From Fischerella thermalis PCC 7521 (GTDB lineage: Bacteria; Cyanobacteriota; Cyanobacteriia; Cyanobacteriales; Nostocaceae): 64,000 nt of DNA. Under the pieces are notes generated by a model. The model had not been told where the DNA came from. It ran no database searches and was given only the letters and a program-made list of their open reading frames with translations. Location of the stretch: the NCBI RefSeq assembly GCF_000317225.1, contig NZ_AJLL01000033.1, positions 151,161 through 215,160 on the forward strand. The letters are read 5' to 3'. Position numbers and translations under genes: made by a program. Position 1 is the first letter of the stretch. The number at the start of each line of letters is the position of its first letter. This document shows, piece after piece, positions 45,986 to 55,435 of this stretch.

Positions 45986-47013
45986 TTTTTCACCTTAGAC
46001 TTAGCCAGATACACAAAAAAGGGAGCGCCAATCAGTGCTGTCATTACACCCACAGGTAACTCCTGGGGTTTGAGTAACAGGCGCGCAGCAATGTCTGCAA
46101 CCAAGAGTAAAATCGCACCTAAAACGGCACTATAGGGTAAAATCCAACGATAATCGGCTTTGATGTAGAATTTCACCATATGGGGAACTACTAAGCCAAT
46201 AAAACCGATGGGCCCAGCAAGAGCGACTGAACTGCCTGCTAGTAAAACTACGCTAATGGCAGTAACTATTTTGATCCAAGCTGTCTTTTGACCTAAGCCT
46301 TTAGCTACATCTTCACCCAGACTCATAGTGGTAATTTGCCTACCAAGGGCAAAAGCAACTACTAATCCAACCATGACAAAAGGTAGTGCTTGCAAGAGTA
46401 TGTTACTATCGCGTCCAGCCAGGGAACCTGCTAACCAAAATCTAATTTCTTCTAAAGTTCGTTGACTGAGGATCAGAACAGCAGTAGTGAGAGAAGAAAT
46501 TAGAGCCGTGAGTGCTGCGCCTGCGACTGTGAGATTCAGTGGGGTAGCTCCTCCCCGTCCCAGAGAACCCAGAAAGTAGACTAACGTTGCTGTGACTCCT
46601 GCACCCAAAAAGGCCACAATCGTTAAAACACTCAAACTGGAACTGCCAAAAATAAAGATTGTGGCAACTACAGCCAGTGCTGCTCCTGACTCTATACCTA
46701 AAATCCCTGGATCTGCTAAGGGATTGCGTGTCAAACCTTGCATTAATGCTCCCGATACTGCTAAGGCTGAACCTACAAGGATAGCAATGAGTACACGCGG
46801 TAATCTCACTGTCTGGACGACTAAGTGTTCATAGGAACCATCAAAGGCGATAAAAGATGCCAAAATCTTGTCCAGGGGAATGTCTGCTGCACCTAGGGTG
46901 ACACTGTATACCAAGCAAATTAGCAGGATACACAATCCCAGAACCAGACCAAGTAAGGTTGGCATTTGTCGCTTTTTCAATCCTCTTGGTGACACTGTGG
47001 TCGCTTTTGTCAT
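45982..47013 (-). CDS. FecCD-type ABC transporter permease (first)
   Basis: 343 residues with the same FecCD fold: LPRVLIAILVGSALAVSGAL, GLTRNPLADPGILGIESGAA, GLGQKTAWIKIVTA and GPIGFIGLVVPHMVKFYI. The N-terminus TKATTVSPRGLKKRQ is basic and cytoplasmic. It is first in the fecC-fecD-fecE order. The 450-base gap upstream is AT-rich; I find no clear Fur box in it, unlike the box at 38248. Confidence 0.93.
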   Translation of the reverse strand: MTKATTVSPRGLKKRQMPTLLGLVLGLCILLICLVYSVTLGAADIPLDKILASFIAFDGSYEHLVVQTVRLPRVLIAILVGSALAVSGALMQGLTRNPLADPGILGIESGAALAVVATIFIFGSSSLSVLTIVAFLGAGVTATLVYFLGSLGRGGATPLNLTVAGAALTALISSLTTAVLILSQRTLEEIRFWLAGSLAGRDSNILLQALPFVMVGLVVAFALGRQITTMSLGEDVAKGLGQKTAWIKIVTAISVVLLAGSSVALAGPIGFIGLVVPHMVKFYIKADYRWILPYSAVLGAILLLVADIAARLLLKPQELPVGVMTALIGAPFFVYLAKSKVKK

Positions 47014-47474
47014 TATCTTGCTGTTACTTGAAAAATTTAGACTCTGTGGGCTATTTGTTTTGTAATTTGCACTCTCAATATTTAACAGTTTTTAAAGTAC
47101 TAATTTGATAATCTTTCTTGATAAATTTATATATAGATTACATTATTATGTAGATTATTTAGCTATTTCCTCTTTTTTTATAACAATAAATATACCATTC
47201 CAGTTTCTTGTAAAGCCTGATATAATTTCTCAACAAGGTGGCGTTGTTAGCTCAACGAGAATCTGCTTGGTCATTGGTCAAATGACGGTCATAGAAATAA
47301 TACACTTCTTGCAGAAGTCAGGGGAAAGGGTTAAAGGGATTAAAACATCCTTTCCCCTTTAATATGCACCCCAATTCTTGCAAAAGATAATTTTGCAAGA
47401 GGTCTAAAAGTTATACGCACAATTTACTTAGCAGTTTCAGTCACCAGACGTTATACCTGCACACGGTGGTGGTA
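47014..47474. other. Divergent gap between permease and acylase genes
   Basis: About 460 AT-rich bases. It contains a fold of TCTTGCAAAAGATAATTTTGCAAGAGG (47374-47400), one of the dispersed AGACCTCTTGCAA family also seen near 6391, 35168 and 43691. No gene or recognised operator. Confidence 0.5.
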
Positions 47475-49580
47475 ATGAGGATTGACTTTTTATCCAGGGT
47501 TTACAAAAGAGTATCAAGACGCGTTTTACCGTTGATACTCGCTTTGATACTTATTTTGTTTGTAGGGAGCCAGACTACAGCTGTATCAGCCAAATCTACA
47601 GAAATATTATGGGATACCTATGGTGTACCGCACATCTACGGTAAAGATAACCGGAGTGCATTTTATGGCTTCGGTTGGGCGCAAATGCAAAGTCATGGAG
47701 ATTTGCTTTTACGTCTCTACGGTCAAGCACGGGGACGTGCAGCCGAATACTGGGGAGAGGAATATCTAGACTCAGACCGATGGGTGTTGACGACAGGAAT
47801 ACCAGAACGCGCTCGTAGTTGGTACAAGGTACAGAATCCTACTTTTCGTAGTTATCTAGATGCTTTTGCTGCTGGGATCAATGCCTATGCTTCCCAACAC
47901 GGTAACTTGATTAATGATGAAGTAGAGGTGGTGCTACCAGTCAAACCAGAAGATGTCATGGCTCACCTGCATCGGGTACTCCACTTCACTTTTGTAGTCA
48001 ATCCAGAACAAGTCATAGGACTAAGCCAACAAAAATTACAAGCAGGGTCTAATGGTTGGGCGATCGCACCCAGTCATTCTGCTAGTGGAAACGCAATGCT
48101 TTTAGCCAACCCACACCTACCCTGGTCAGATTTATTCCTGTGGTATGAAGCTCAAATCACCGCGCCTGGAATTGATGCTTACGGAGCAACACTTGTAGGT
48201 ATTCCGGTGTTGGCGATCGCATTTAACGACAACTTAGGTTGGACTCACACTGTTAACACCCACGATGGCTGGGATGTTTATGAACTGACATTGGCAGGTA
48301 ATGGTTATCGCTTTGATGGCAAAGTTCGCGACTTCCTTTCCAAAACCCTCTCCTTGAAGGTGAAGCAGAAAAATGGTTCTTTGCAAGAACAATCATTAGT
48401 AGTGAAAAATTCTGTCCATGGACCCGTCGTCGTTGAAAAAGATAATAAAGCCTTTGCCCTGAGAGTTGTCGGTCTTGACCGACCAGGTGTCCTCCAACAA
48501 TGGTGGGACATGGCACGTTCCCGAAACCTCAACGAGTTTGAAAAGGTACTCAAGCGATTGCAATTACCAATGTTTACGGTAATCTACGCCGATAGAAAAG
48601 GGCATATTATGCACCTATTCAACGGTCAAGTTCCAGTGCGATCAAATGGTGATTTTACTTACTGGGAAGGTATTATTCCAGGCAATACATCCAAAACTTT
48701 GTGGACAAAAATGCATCCATACCGGGATTTACCGCGCATAGTTGACCCCAAGAGCGGTTGGCTACAAAATACCAATGATCCACCTTGGACAACCACATTT
48801 CCAGCCACCATCAAAGCAAATAATTACCCGCCCTACATAGCGCCTCGTTTCATGGATTTCCGCTCCCAACGTTCTGTAAGAATGCTGGATGAAGATGAAA
48901 AAATTTCTTTTGATGAAATGATTGCATATAAGCACTCTACCCGTATGGAACTGGCTGATCGGCTTTTGGATGATTTAATCCCAGCTGCTCGCAAATACGG
49001 TCAGGACATAGGACGGCGAGCAGCTAATATTCTAGAAGCCTGGGATCGGCAAGCCAATGCAGATAGTCGGGGAGCAGTATTATTTGCCCTTTGGGTAGAA
49101 AAGATGGACTGGGATCAGGCATTTAGTAAACCTTGGAGTGAAAATTCACCACGCACCACCCCTGATGGTTTAGCTAATCCGAAAAGTGCAGTTGCAACAC
49201 TCGAAGCAGTAGCAGCACAGGTAGAAAAGACTTATGGGGCGCTGGATGTTCCTTGGGGGGATGTCTTTCGGGTAAGGGTGGGTGATATTGATTTACCTGC
49301 CAATGGTGGAGATGGTGATTTGGGGATTTTCCGTGTACTCAACTTTGCTCCTAGTGAAAACGATCGCTTCCAAGCCGTTGCAGGTGATTCCTATGTTGCT
49401 GTCATTGAATTTTCCAATCCTGTACGAGCAATGGCACTCACTAGTTACGGTAATGCATCGCAACCAAATTCATTTGATGGTGGTAAGCAATTACAGATGT
49501 TTGCCAAAAAACAATTACATCCAGTTTGGCGTCAGCGTCAGGAAATATTAGCTCATTTGCAGGAGCGACAGGTCTTCTAA
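47475..49580 (+). CDS. Penicillin acylase family N-terminal nucleophile hydrolase (AHL acylase-like)
   Basis: 701 residues from the ATG at 47475; two GTGs just upstream are alternatives. A signal peptide (LPLILALILILFVGSQTTAVSA) is followed by the alpha chain (ILWDTYGVPHIYGKDNRSA, GWAQMQSHGDLLLRLYGQ) and the autocleavage site GSNGWAIAP, whose Ser192 becomes the N-terminal nucleophile. The beta chain carries the oxyanion and Asn elements (LLANPHLPWSD, NDNLGWTHTVNTHDGWD). Family members hydrolyse acyl amides such as N-acyl homoserine lactones (AiiC of Anabaena, QuiP/PvdQ of Pseudomonas) or beta-lactams. Its role here is probably signal degradation or lipopeptide trimming in the periplasm; the substrate is inference. 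Confidence 0.88.
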   Translation: MRIDFLSRVYKRVSRRVLPLILALILILFVGSQTTAVSAKSTEILWDTYGVPHIYGKDNRSAFYGFGWAQMQSHGDLLLRLYGQARGRAAEYWGEEYLDSDRWVLTTGIPERARSWYKVQNPTFRSYLDAFAAGINAYASQHGNLINDEVEVVLPVKPEDVMAHLHRVLHFTFVVNPEQVIGLSQQKLQAGSNGWAIAPSHSASGNAMLLANPHLPWSDLFLWYEAQITAPGIDAYGATLVGIPVLAIAFNDNLGWTHTVNTHDGWDVYELTLAGNGYRFDGKVRDFLSKTLSLKVKQKNGSLQEQSLVVKNSVHGPVVVEKDNKAFALRVVGLDRPGVLQQWWDMARSRNLNEFEKVLKRLQLPMFTVIYADRKGHIMHLFNGQVPVRSNGDFTYWEGIIPGNTSKTLWTKMHPYRDLPRIVDPKSGWLQNTNDPPWTTTFPATIKANNYPPYIAPRFMDFRSQRSVRMLDEDEKISFDEMIAYKHSTRMELADRLLDDLIPAARKYGQDIGRRAANILEAWDRQANADSRGAVLFALWVEKMDWDQAFSKPWSENSPRTTPDGLANPKSAVATLEAVAAQVEKTYGALDVPWGDVFRVRVGDIDLPANGGDGDLGIFRVLNFAPSENDRFQAVAGDSYVAVIEFSNPVRAMALTSYGNASQPNSFDGGKQLQMFAKKQLHPVWRQRQEILAHLQERQVF

Positions 49581-49939
49581 TATCGACATGCAATGGCAAT
49601 TCTTCGGGTTGAATAAACGTAAACTTATCTATTTGTGGTTCCAGGAGCAGGTACAAGCAGCACTGATGTCGAATTCCCGATCCCCCTTTAACTAAAGTCA
49701 CCCATTCAGGTGAAGTAAAAAATACTTGGCGCAGGATACCATCAAGGAAAGTTAAGAAACTATAAGTTAATTATTTATCTATACACATGCTCTTTCCTGT
49801 GCAAGATGCATCCTAACGGAACTTAAGTTCAATAGGAAACTAACGATCTTGGCAACGGATAGAAAATTTTCATCAATATTTCTTTCTTGTCTCCCGCTTT
49901 ACCATCCTGAAATCCAAGTTATTTTTCAAGGCTGCTGTG
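49581..49939. other. Gap between acylase and exporter genes
   Basis: About 360 bases with no gene that I can support. A minus-strand frame at 49441-49701 mostly shadows the acylase gene. The region 49740-49930 should hold the exporter promoter. Confidence 0.4.
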
Positions 49940-51409
49940 ATGAATACTCATATAGAAATTCCCGTTATAGGCAAAGTGAAGCACCCCCAACGCTGGCTAA
50001 TTGGGCTAATGGCAGCTGGGATTTTGGTTGTTGGCAGCACTACAACTTATACTTTGGTAAATCGGGGGGCAAGTAGAGAAGATATTGCAGCGCTCACTAT
50101 TCCTGTAGAAGCAAAAGATGTCACATTACGGATTACTGCCAGTGGTAAGGTAGTACCAGCTCAAAGCGTGAATATTAGCCCGAAACAACCAGGAATTGTG
50201 GCAGAGCTAAGAGTTGAACAAGGCGATCGCGTCCAGAAAGGACAAGTTCTTGCTGTGATGGATAGTGCAGATGTCAATGCCCAAATTCTGCAATATCAAG
50301 CCAGTCTAGATCAAGCCAAAGCACAGTTAGCAGAAGCCCAAGCCGGGAGCCGCCCCCAAGAAATTGCCCAAGCCAGAGCGCGTTTAGCACAAGCCCAAGC
50401 ACAACTAGATCAAGCCCGTGCTGGTAATCGTTCCCAGGAGATTCAAGAAGCCCAAGCTCAGGTAGATGATGCTAAAGCACAGGTAAACTTGACACAGGCA
50501 CGAGTCAGGCGATATCGAGAATTGGCACGACAAGGAGCCATTTCTCAAGACCAATTAGATCAGTACGTGAGTGAAGACACAAGGGCAAAAGCTGTTCTTC
50601 AACAAGCTCAACGCCGATTATCACTACTAGAAAGCGGCTCTCGTTCCGAAGAAATCGCCCGCCAAGAAGCTGCTGTTGCGGAAGCCCAAGCAGCATTACG
50701 CTTGTTGGAAAATGGTACTCGTCCGGAAATCATCGCTCAACGCAAAGCAGCCGTAGGTGTTGCAGAAGCACAGTTAAAGGCGGCTCAGGTGAAGCTACAA
50801 GACACAATCATCCGCGCTCCTTTCGCAGGAATTGTGACTCAGAAATATGCTAACGACGGTGCGTATGTAGCACCGACTACTTCTGCTTCTTCGAGTGCCT
50901 CGGCTACTTCCAGTTCTATCGTTGCTCTAGCTAAGGGTTTAGAGGTGTTAGCACAAGTTCCTGAAGCCGATATTGGCAGAATTAAAAAAGGACAACAGGT
51001 AGAAATTGTTACCGATGCTTACCCAGACCAAGTATTTAAAGGTCGTGTCCGCCTGATTGCTCCCGAAGCCGTGAAGGAAGAAGGTGTGACATTGTTCCAA
51101 GTACGAGTAGCTATTACTACGGGACAAGAAGTGCTACGTTCTGGCTTAAATGTTGATTTGACGTTTTTAGGCGATCAATTAGATAATGCCCTCTTAGTAC
51201 CGACTGTGGCAATTGTTACTGAAAAGGGTGAAACTGGAGTACTTGTCCCGGATGCTCAAAATAAACCTCTGTTCCGTCCAGTGACAGTGGGAGCGCAGGT
51301 AAAAGATCAGACTCAGATTGTGTCTGGTGTCGAAGAAGGCGATCGCGTATTTCTCAACCCACCCAAAGACTATAAACGCGAACAGCAAGCAAAAGAACAA
51401 CAACAATGA
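49940..51409 (+). CDS. Periplasmic adaptor (membrane fusion protein) of a MacA/DevB-like exporter
   Basis: 489 residues. One N-terminal membrane anchor (WLIGLMAAGILVVGSTTTYT) is followed by the lipoyl half-motif ISPKQPGIVAELRVEQGDRV. A very long alpha-helical hairpin (residues 112-285) contains four copies of a G-x-R-x-(E/Q)-(E/I)-I motif. The second lipoyl half is IIRAPFAGIVTQKYANDGAYV, and the beta-barrel and C-terminal domains follow. It joins the inner-membrane ABC exporter to an outer-membrane channel (TolC type), which is not in the window. Its end overlaps the permease gene by 4 bases. The long hairpin is typical of cyanobacterial DevB-like adaptors. Confidence 0.92.
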   Translation: MNTHIEIPVIGKVKHPQRWLIGLMAAGILVVGSTTTYTLVNRGASREDIAALTIPVEAKDVTLRITASGKVVPAQSVNISPKQPGIVAELRVEQGDRVQKGQVLAVMDSADVNAQILQYQASLDQAKAQLAEAQAGSRPQEIAQARARLAQAQAQLDQARAGNRSQEIQEAQAQVDDAKAQVNLTQARVRRYRELARQGAISQDQLDQYVSEDTRAKAVLQQAQRRLSLLESGSRSEEIARQEAAVAEAQAALRLLENGTRPEIIAQRKAAVGVAEAQLKAAQVKLQDTIIRAPFAGIVTQKYANDGAYVAPTTSASSSASATSSSIVALAKGLEVLAQVPEADIGRIKKGQQVEIVTDAYPDQVFKGRVRLIAPEAVKEEGVTLFQVRVAITTGQEVLRSGLNVDLTFLGDQLDNALLVPTVAIVTEKGETGVLVPDAQNKPLFRPVTVGAQVKDQTQIVSGVEEGDRVFLNPPKDYKREQQAKEQQQ

Positions 51410-52623
51410 ACCTAGTAGAAAGTATCAAAATGGCAGGGAAAACCCTGCTGTCAAATAAATTACGTAGTACTCTCACCATGTTGGGTATTGTCATTGGCAA
51501 TGCTTCCGTAATTGCCATGATTGGGATTGGTGAAGCTGGACAAAAGTATGTAAATAAGCAGTTAGAATCTTTGGGACCAAATGTGCTGTTTATCCTTCCT
51601 GGAAATCGCGAAACTCAGCGCATTTCTTTTGAAGTACCGAAAACTCTTGTCTTAGCTGATGCAGATGCGATCGCAACTCAAGTACCAACGGTAGCAGGAG
51701 TTGCTCCAGAGTTGAACAGAAGACAAGTGGTAACTTACCGCAACCGCAACACCAACGTCAACATTATTGGTACAACTCCCACTTTCCCAGAGGTACGGGA
51801 TTTTGACATGGCTCAAGGACGGTTTTTCACCGAAGTCGATATTAAGCGCAATAATCAAGTTACGGTACTGGGTGCGAAATTGGCAGAAAGACTTTTCAAT
51901 GAAAGTAATCCTGTCGGCGCACAGCTGCGAATCAAAGATTCCAGCTTTCAAGTCATTGGTGTGTTGGAAGCTAAAGGCTCAAGCTTGGGTGCAGATTATG
52001 ACGAAGCAGCCTTGATACCAATCACCACATCTGCAAACCGATTAGTGGGACGAAATTCTCCCTATGGTATTGGTTTAGATTACATTGTTGTCTCCGCTCG
52101 TGATGCGAATAGTGTTGATGGTGCAGAGTTTCAAATTACAAATTTGCTGCGTCAGCGACACAAAATTACTGGCGAAGACGACTTTACGATCCGCACGCAA
52201 AAAGATGCAATGCAGACTATCGGCCAGATCACAGGTGCATTGACAATTATGCTAGCAGCGATCGCAGCTATTTCTTTAATTGTCGGTGGTATTGGCATCA
52301 TGAATATCATGCTTGTCTCTGTCACCGAACGCACCCAAGAAATCGGACTGCGCAAAGCAATAGGTGCAACCCAGCAAGACATCCTATTACAGTTCATGAT
52401 TGAAGCTGTGATTCTCTCCGCCGCAGGTGGTTTAATCGGAACTGCGATCGGTGTGAGTGGTATTTTGTTAGTGGGAGCCTTAACACCCTTAGATGCAGGA
52501 ATTTCTGTAGTCGCAATCACTCTCTCAGTCAGCGTTTCCGGTGGTATTGGTTTATTCTTTGGCGTTGTTCCTGCGCGTCGTGCTGCGAAACTAGACCCCA
52601 TTGTAGCTTTAAGAAGCGCTTAG
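51406..52623 (+). CDS. MacB/DevC-like ABC exporter permease
   Basis: 405 residues with the FtsX/MacB topology: one N-terminal helix (LTMLGIVIGNASVIAMIGIG), a large periplasmic MacB_PCD domain (about residues 45-275), then three C-terminal helices including ALTIMLAAIAAISLIVGGIG, the MNIMLVSVTERTQEIGLRKA coupling motif and PARRAAKLDPIVALR. It exports a hydrophobic substrate such as a lipid, peptide or antibiotic together with the adaptor encoded upstream and the ATPase downstream. Here the ATPase is a separate gene 200 bases further on, so this is the split form rather than MacB itself. Confidence 0.93.
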   Translation: MNLVESIKMAGKTLLSNKLRSTLTMLGIVIGNASVIAMIGIGEAGQKYVNKQLESLGPNVLFILPGNRETQRISFEVPKTLVLADADAIATQVPTVAGVAPELNRRQVVTYRNRNTNVNIIGTTPTFPEVRDFDMAQGRFFTEVDIKRNNQVTVLGAKLAERLFNESNPVGAQLRIKDSSFQVIGVLEAKGSSLGADYDEAALIPITTSANRLVGRNSPYGIGLDYIVVSARDANSVDGAEFQITNLLRQRHKITGEDDFTIRTQKDAMQTIGQITGALTIMLAAIAAISLIVGGIGIMNIMLVSVTERTQEIGLRKAIGATQQDILLQFMIEAVILSAAGGLIGTAIGVSGILLVGALTPLDAGISVVAITLSVSVSGGIGLFFGVVPARRAAKLDPIVALRSA

Positions 52624-52678
52624 TTTTGTGAAAGGTTCGTAGTCAGCGCTTCAACTTTGAATTGAGCGAACTAAAACA

Positions 52679-52717
52679 GTGTTCATCTGTGTTCATCTGT
52701 GTTTATCTGTGTTCGTT
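52679..52717 (+). repeat. Tandem TGTTCATCTG repeat between permease and ATPase genes
   Basis: Three to four units of TGTTCATCTG/TGTTTATCTG, related to the TTCATCGGTG blocks beside the FecE-type gene. It sits in the 200-base gap that splits the exporter operon. Confidence 0.75.
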
Positions 52718-52823
52718 TGATCTAAAGCCTAAAGCCTGATTTTTTGCAAAAAGTCTATAGAAATAGGAAGTAGTCGAATGAGGAAATGAGTGGAGATAAT
52801 AAAGAATAGGGGATAAATGACAA

Positions 52824-53558
52824 ATGACAAATCACAAATCATCAATCATTCGGTTAGAAAATATCTTTAAAATATACGGCAGTGGTGAAACTGAAGTCAA
52901 AGCACTTAACAATGTGAATTTAGTAATCCACGAGGGCGAATATTGTGCAATTATGGGCCCATCTGGTTCTGGGAAATCCACAGCGATGAATATTATTGGC
53001 TGTTTAGATCGCCCCACATCAGGACATTATTATTTAGATAATCTCGATGTGGCACAAATGGATGATACCGAACTTGCCCACATTCGTAACAAAAAAATTG
53101 GCTTTGTCTTTCAGCAATTCCACCTTTTACCCCAACTAACAGCACTAGAAAATGTAATGTTACCAATGGTGTATGCTAGTGTGGACTCCGGGGAAAGACG
53201 CGATCGCGCCGTCGAAGCACTTAAACGCGTTGGCTTGGAAAAACGTATCAACAACAAACCAAATCAGCTTTCTGGAGGACAACAACAAAGAGTAGCGATC
53301 GCTCGTGCGATTGTCAATCGTCCGGTGTTGCTGCTAGCAGATGAACCCACAGGCGCGCTTGATTCCCGTACCACCCAAGAAGTATTGGATATTTTTACCG
53401 AACTAAATACCACTGGGATTACAGTTGTCATGGTAACTCACGAACCAGATGTTGCCCGTCAAACTCAACGTATTGTCTGGTTTCGTGATGGACAAGTGGT
53501 ACACTCGCACCTTACCCCGGCTGATTTGAATCGTATGGCGACGTTAACTGAAGTGTGA
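52824..53558 (+). CDS. MacB/LolD-like ABC exporter ATP-binding protein
   Basis: 244 residues. Walker A is [20 protein letters not shown], the Q loop is [20 protein letters not shown], signature [15 protein letters not shown], Walker [17 protein letters not shown] and the switch His in [13 protein letters not shown]. The GPSGSGKST and [12 protein letters not shown] phrases are those of the LolD/MacB/DevA subgroup that drives FtsX-like permeases. It completes the adaptor-permease-ATPase exporter. The start ATG lies in an ACAAATGACAAAT-type repeat without a clear ribosome site. Confidence 0.94.
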   Translation: MTNHKSSIIRLENIFKIYGSGETEVKALNNVNLVIHEGEYCAIMGPSGSGKSTAMNIIGCLDRPTSGHYYLDNLDVAQMDDTELAHIRNKKIGFVFQQFHLLPQLTALENVMLPMVYASVDSGERRDRAVEALKRVGLEKRINNKPNQLSGGQQQRVAIARAIVNRPVLLLADEPTGALDSRTTQEVLDIFTELNTTGITVVMVTHEPDVARQTQRIVWFRDGQVVHSHLTPADLNRMATLTEV

Positions 53559-53649
53559 AGGGTTAGTTAATTGATAGTAGTTGATAGTTTCTCATTAACT
53601 AACGTGTCAATCCAAAATCCAAAATTGCATGACTTTTGACTTTTGATAT

Positions 53650-54285
53650 TTAACTATTATTCACTACATCTAACAGTTCACTTGGATGGTGAATTAAATA
53701 ATTTGGATTTTGTTTAGCTAAAACTTCTGGAGAATTAAACCCCCAACTGACTGCTACGACTTTGATATTAGCTTTTTTAGAAGCTTCAATATCTCTAGTT
53801 TCATCTCCCACATAAATTACTTCTTCTGGTTTCAGTTGTTTTTGTTTAAGCAGATTATTAATAATTGTTGTTTTACCAAAAATAGTTATGCCAGAATAAA
53901 TAAATTCAAATAAATTATCTAATTCATTAATTCTCAAGAATTCCGTCACATTGTCTTTAGAGTTAGACGTGATAATTCCTAGACGATGACCTGCATTTTT
54001 CAAGTTTATTAAGGCTTCTTTCATGCCTGGAATTGGTTTTAGCTCTGGTATTTTACTTTTTAATTCTCCTTTGATTTTTTTGACTAAAAAAGGTATTTTA
54101 AATACAGAAATACCTGAATAATTAATAATTTCCCTAGAAGTTAAATTTCTCAACAAAGCTAGTTCTTCTGGAGTAATTTGCACATAACCAAACTCTTTAG
54201 CTAAACGGTTAGCAATACTTATAAGTGCGTCTACCGTATCAGCGATTGTGCCATCAAAATCAAAAATAACTACTTTCTGGGTCAT
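53650..54285 (-). CDS. HAD-superfamily phosphatase, phosphoglycolate-phosphatase-like
   Basis: 211 residues. HAD motif I is IFDFDGTIADTVDAL, motif II is LGIITSNSKDN, the Lys of motif III falls in GITIFGKTTIINNL, and motif IV is VIYVGDETRDIEASKKA. The helical cap lies between residues 15 and 90. Closest in layout to the PGPase/Gph-like group acting on small phosphates; the substrate is uncertain. It overlaps the queG stop by 4 bases, so it is translated with queG although no pathway link is evident. Confidence 0.87.
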   Translation of the reverse strand: MTQKVVIFDFDGTIADTVDALISIANRLAKEFGYVQITPEELALLRNLTSREIINYSGISVFKIPFLVKKIKGELKSKIPELKPIPGMKEALINLKNAGHRLGIITSNSKDNVTEFLRINELDNLFEFIYSGITIFGKTTIINNLLKQKQLKPEEVIYVGDETRDIEASKKANIKVVAVSWGFNSPEVLAKQNPNYLIHHPSELLDVVNNS

Positions 54286-55235
54286 TCTTGTGCCTGCTGG
54301 AATGCGTCTAGGTTAGCACGGGCATTCCGTCGTAACATTTCTGGCTTAATTCGCCGCAACGCCGATGCCGGAAATTGTTGATCCCAGTCCTGATCTGAGA
54401 TTTGGGCTAATTCTATCAGTTTGGGGGCAATATTCCCAGGATATGGCTGAAAGTCATCCACATCAGTTGGACTAGCAAAACGCTGATTCCAAGGACAAAC
54501 ATCTTGGCAAATATCACAACCAGCAATCCAACCTTGTAAATTAGATGCAATTGTCTCTGGTAGCTTTTCCTGACGATTTTCAATCGTGTGATAAGCAATG
54601 CAACGATTGGCGTCTACTACGAATGGACTAGTTATAGCATCTGTAGGACAAGCCTCTAGGCAGCGAGTACAATTACCACAATGTTGTGTATGGGGTTTGT
54701 CTGGAGTTAACTCCAAGTTGGTTAGCACTTCTCCCAAAAATACCCAAGAACCATATTCCCGGGTAATCACATTCCCATTTTTGGCAATCCAACCAATTCC
54801 GGCTTTTTGCGCCCAGACTTTATCTTGTACCGGACCTGTGTCTGCATAATAGCGTGCTTGAATGTTTTCACCTAATCCCTGCAACCAAAGCGAGAGTGCT
54901 TTTAATTTTTTGTGCATGACTTTGTGATAATCCCGCCCCCAAGCATAACGAGAGATTTTACCGTATTCCTTGCCTTCAGGGCGTTGGTGTGGCGTATAGT
55001 AGTTGAGGGCTACACAGATTAGCGATCGCACATCACTCATCACTAACCGAATATCCTGGCGCTTAGGAGAAGTCATCCATTCCATGTCGGCGTGATAACC
55101 AAGCTTAATCCATGCTTGCAACCGCTTTATCTCTGTATCGTCCCCATCTACAGCAGCTATTCCGACTTTGTGAAATCCTAACTCCAGAGCTTTTTGTTTA
55201 ACTTCAGCACTGCTTGTTCCCGGCAATTGATTCAT
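54282..55235 (-). CDS. queG: Epoxyqueuosine reductase
   Basis: 317 residues. The cobalamin-binding reductase domain shows FHKVGIAAVDG, SRYAWGRDYHKVMHKKL and YADTGPVQDKVWAQKAGIGW. Two [4Fe-4S] motifs follow: HCGNCTRCLEACPTDAI and CDICQDVCPWNQRFA. QueG reduces epoxyqueuosine to queuosine in tRNA, in the cytosol, and needs cobalamin; the window also encodes cobalt importers, but at a distance. The first gene of a two-gene unit with the HAD phosphatase. Length is slightly shorter than the Escherichia coli protein. Confidence 0.95.
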   Translation of the reverse strand: MNQLPGTSSAEVKQKALELGFHKVGIAAVDGDDTEIKRLQAWIKLGYHADMEWMTSPKRQDIRLVMSDVRSLICVALNYYTPHQRPEGKEYGKISRYAWGRDYHKVMHKKLKALSLWLQGLGENIQARYYADTGPVQDKVWAQKAGIGWIAKNGNVITREYGSWVFLGEVLTNLELTPDKPHTQHCGNCTRCLEACPTDAITSPFVVDANRCIAYHTIENRQEKLPETIASNLQGWIAGCDICQDVCPWNQRFASPTDVDDFQPYPGNIAPKLIELAQISDQDWDQQFPASALRRIKPEMLRRNARANLDAFQQAQE

Positions 55236-55435
55236 TTATCTTATCTGAAATTTGCCGTAACTACGGCATCGCTATTTTACACTACCTAGTCAATACATAT
55301 ATTTGCCATTTCTTAGACATGGTATTTGTAAATTTTATTTGCAATTTGTAAATAAATGATGCAAGATATATATCGGAAGCAAAAATAATGCTTTCAGTAG
55401 TTCCCAGCGTACAAACTATCGACTTTGGTGCAATC

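Noticed and set aside
43859..47013. Complete siderophore importer with receptor
   Set aside because: Only two permeases and an ATPase are present; no periplasmic binding protein or TonB-dependent receptor is encoded nearby.
49441..49701. 86-codon minus-strand frame at the end of the acylase gene
   Set aside because: Most of it is the shadow of the acylase coding strand; the rest shows no known motif.
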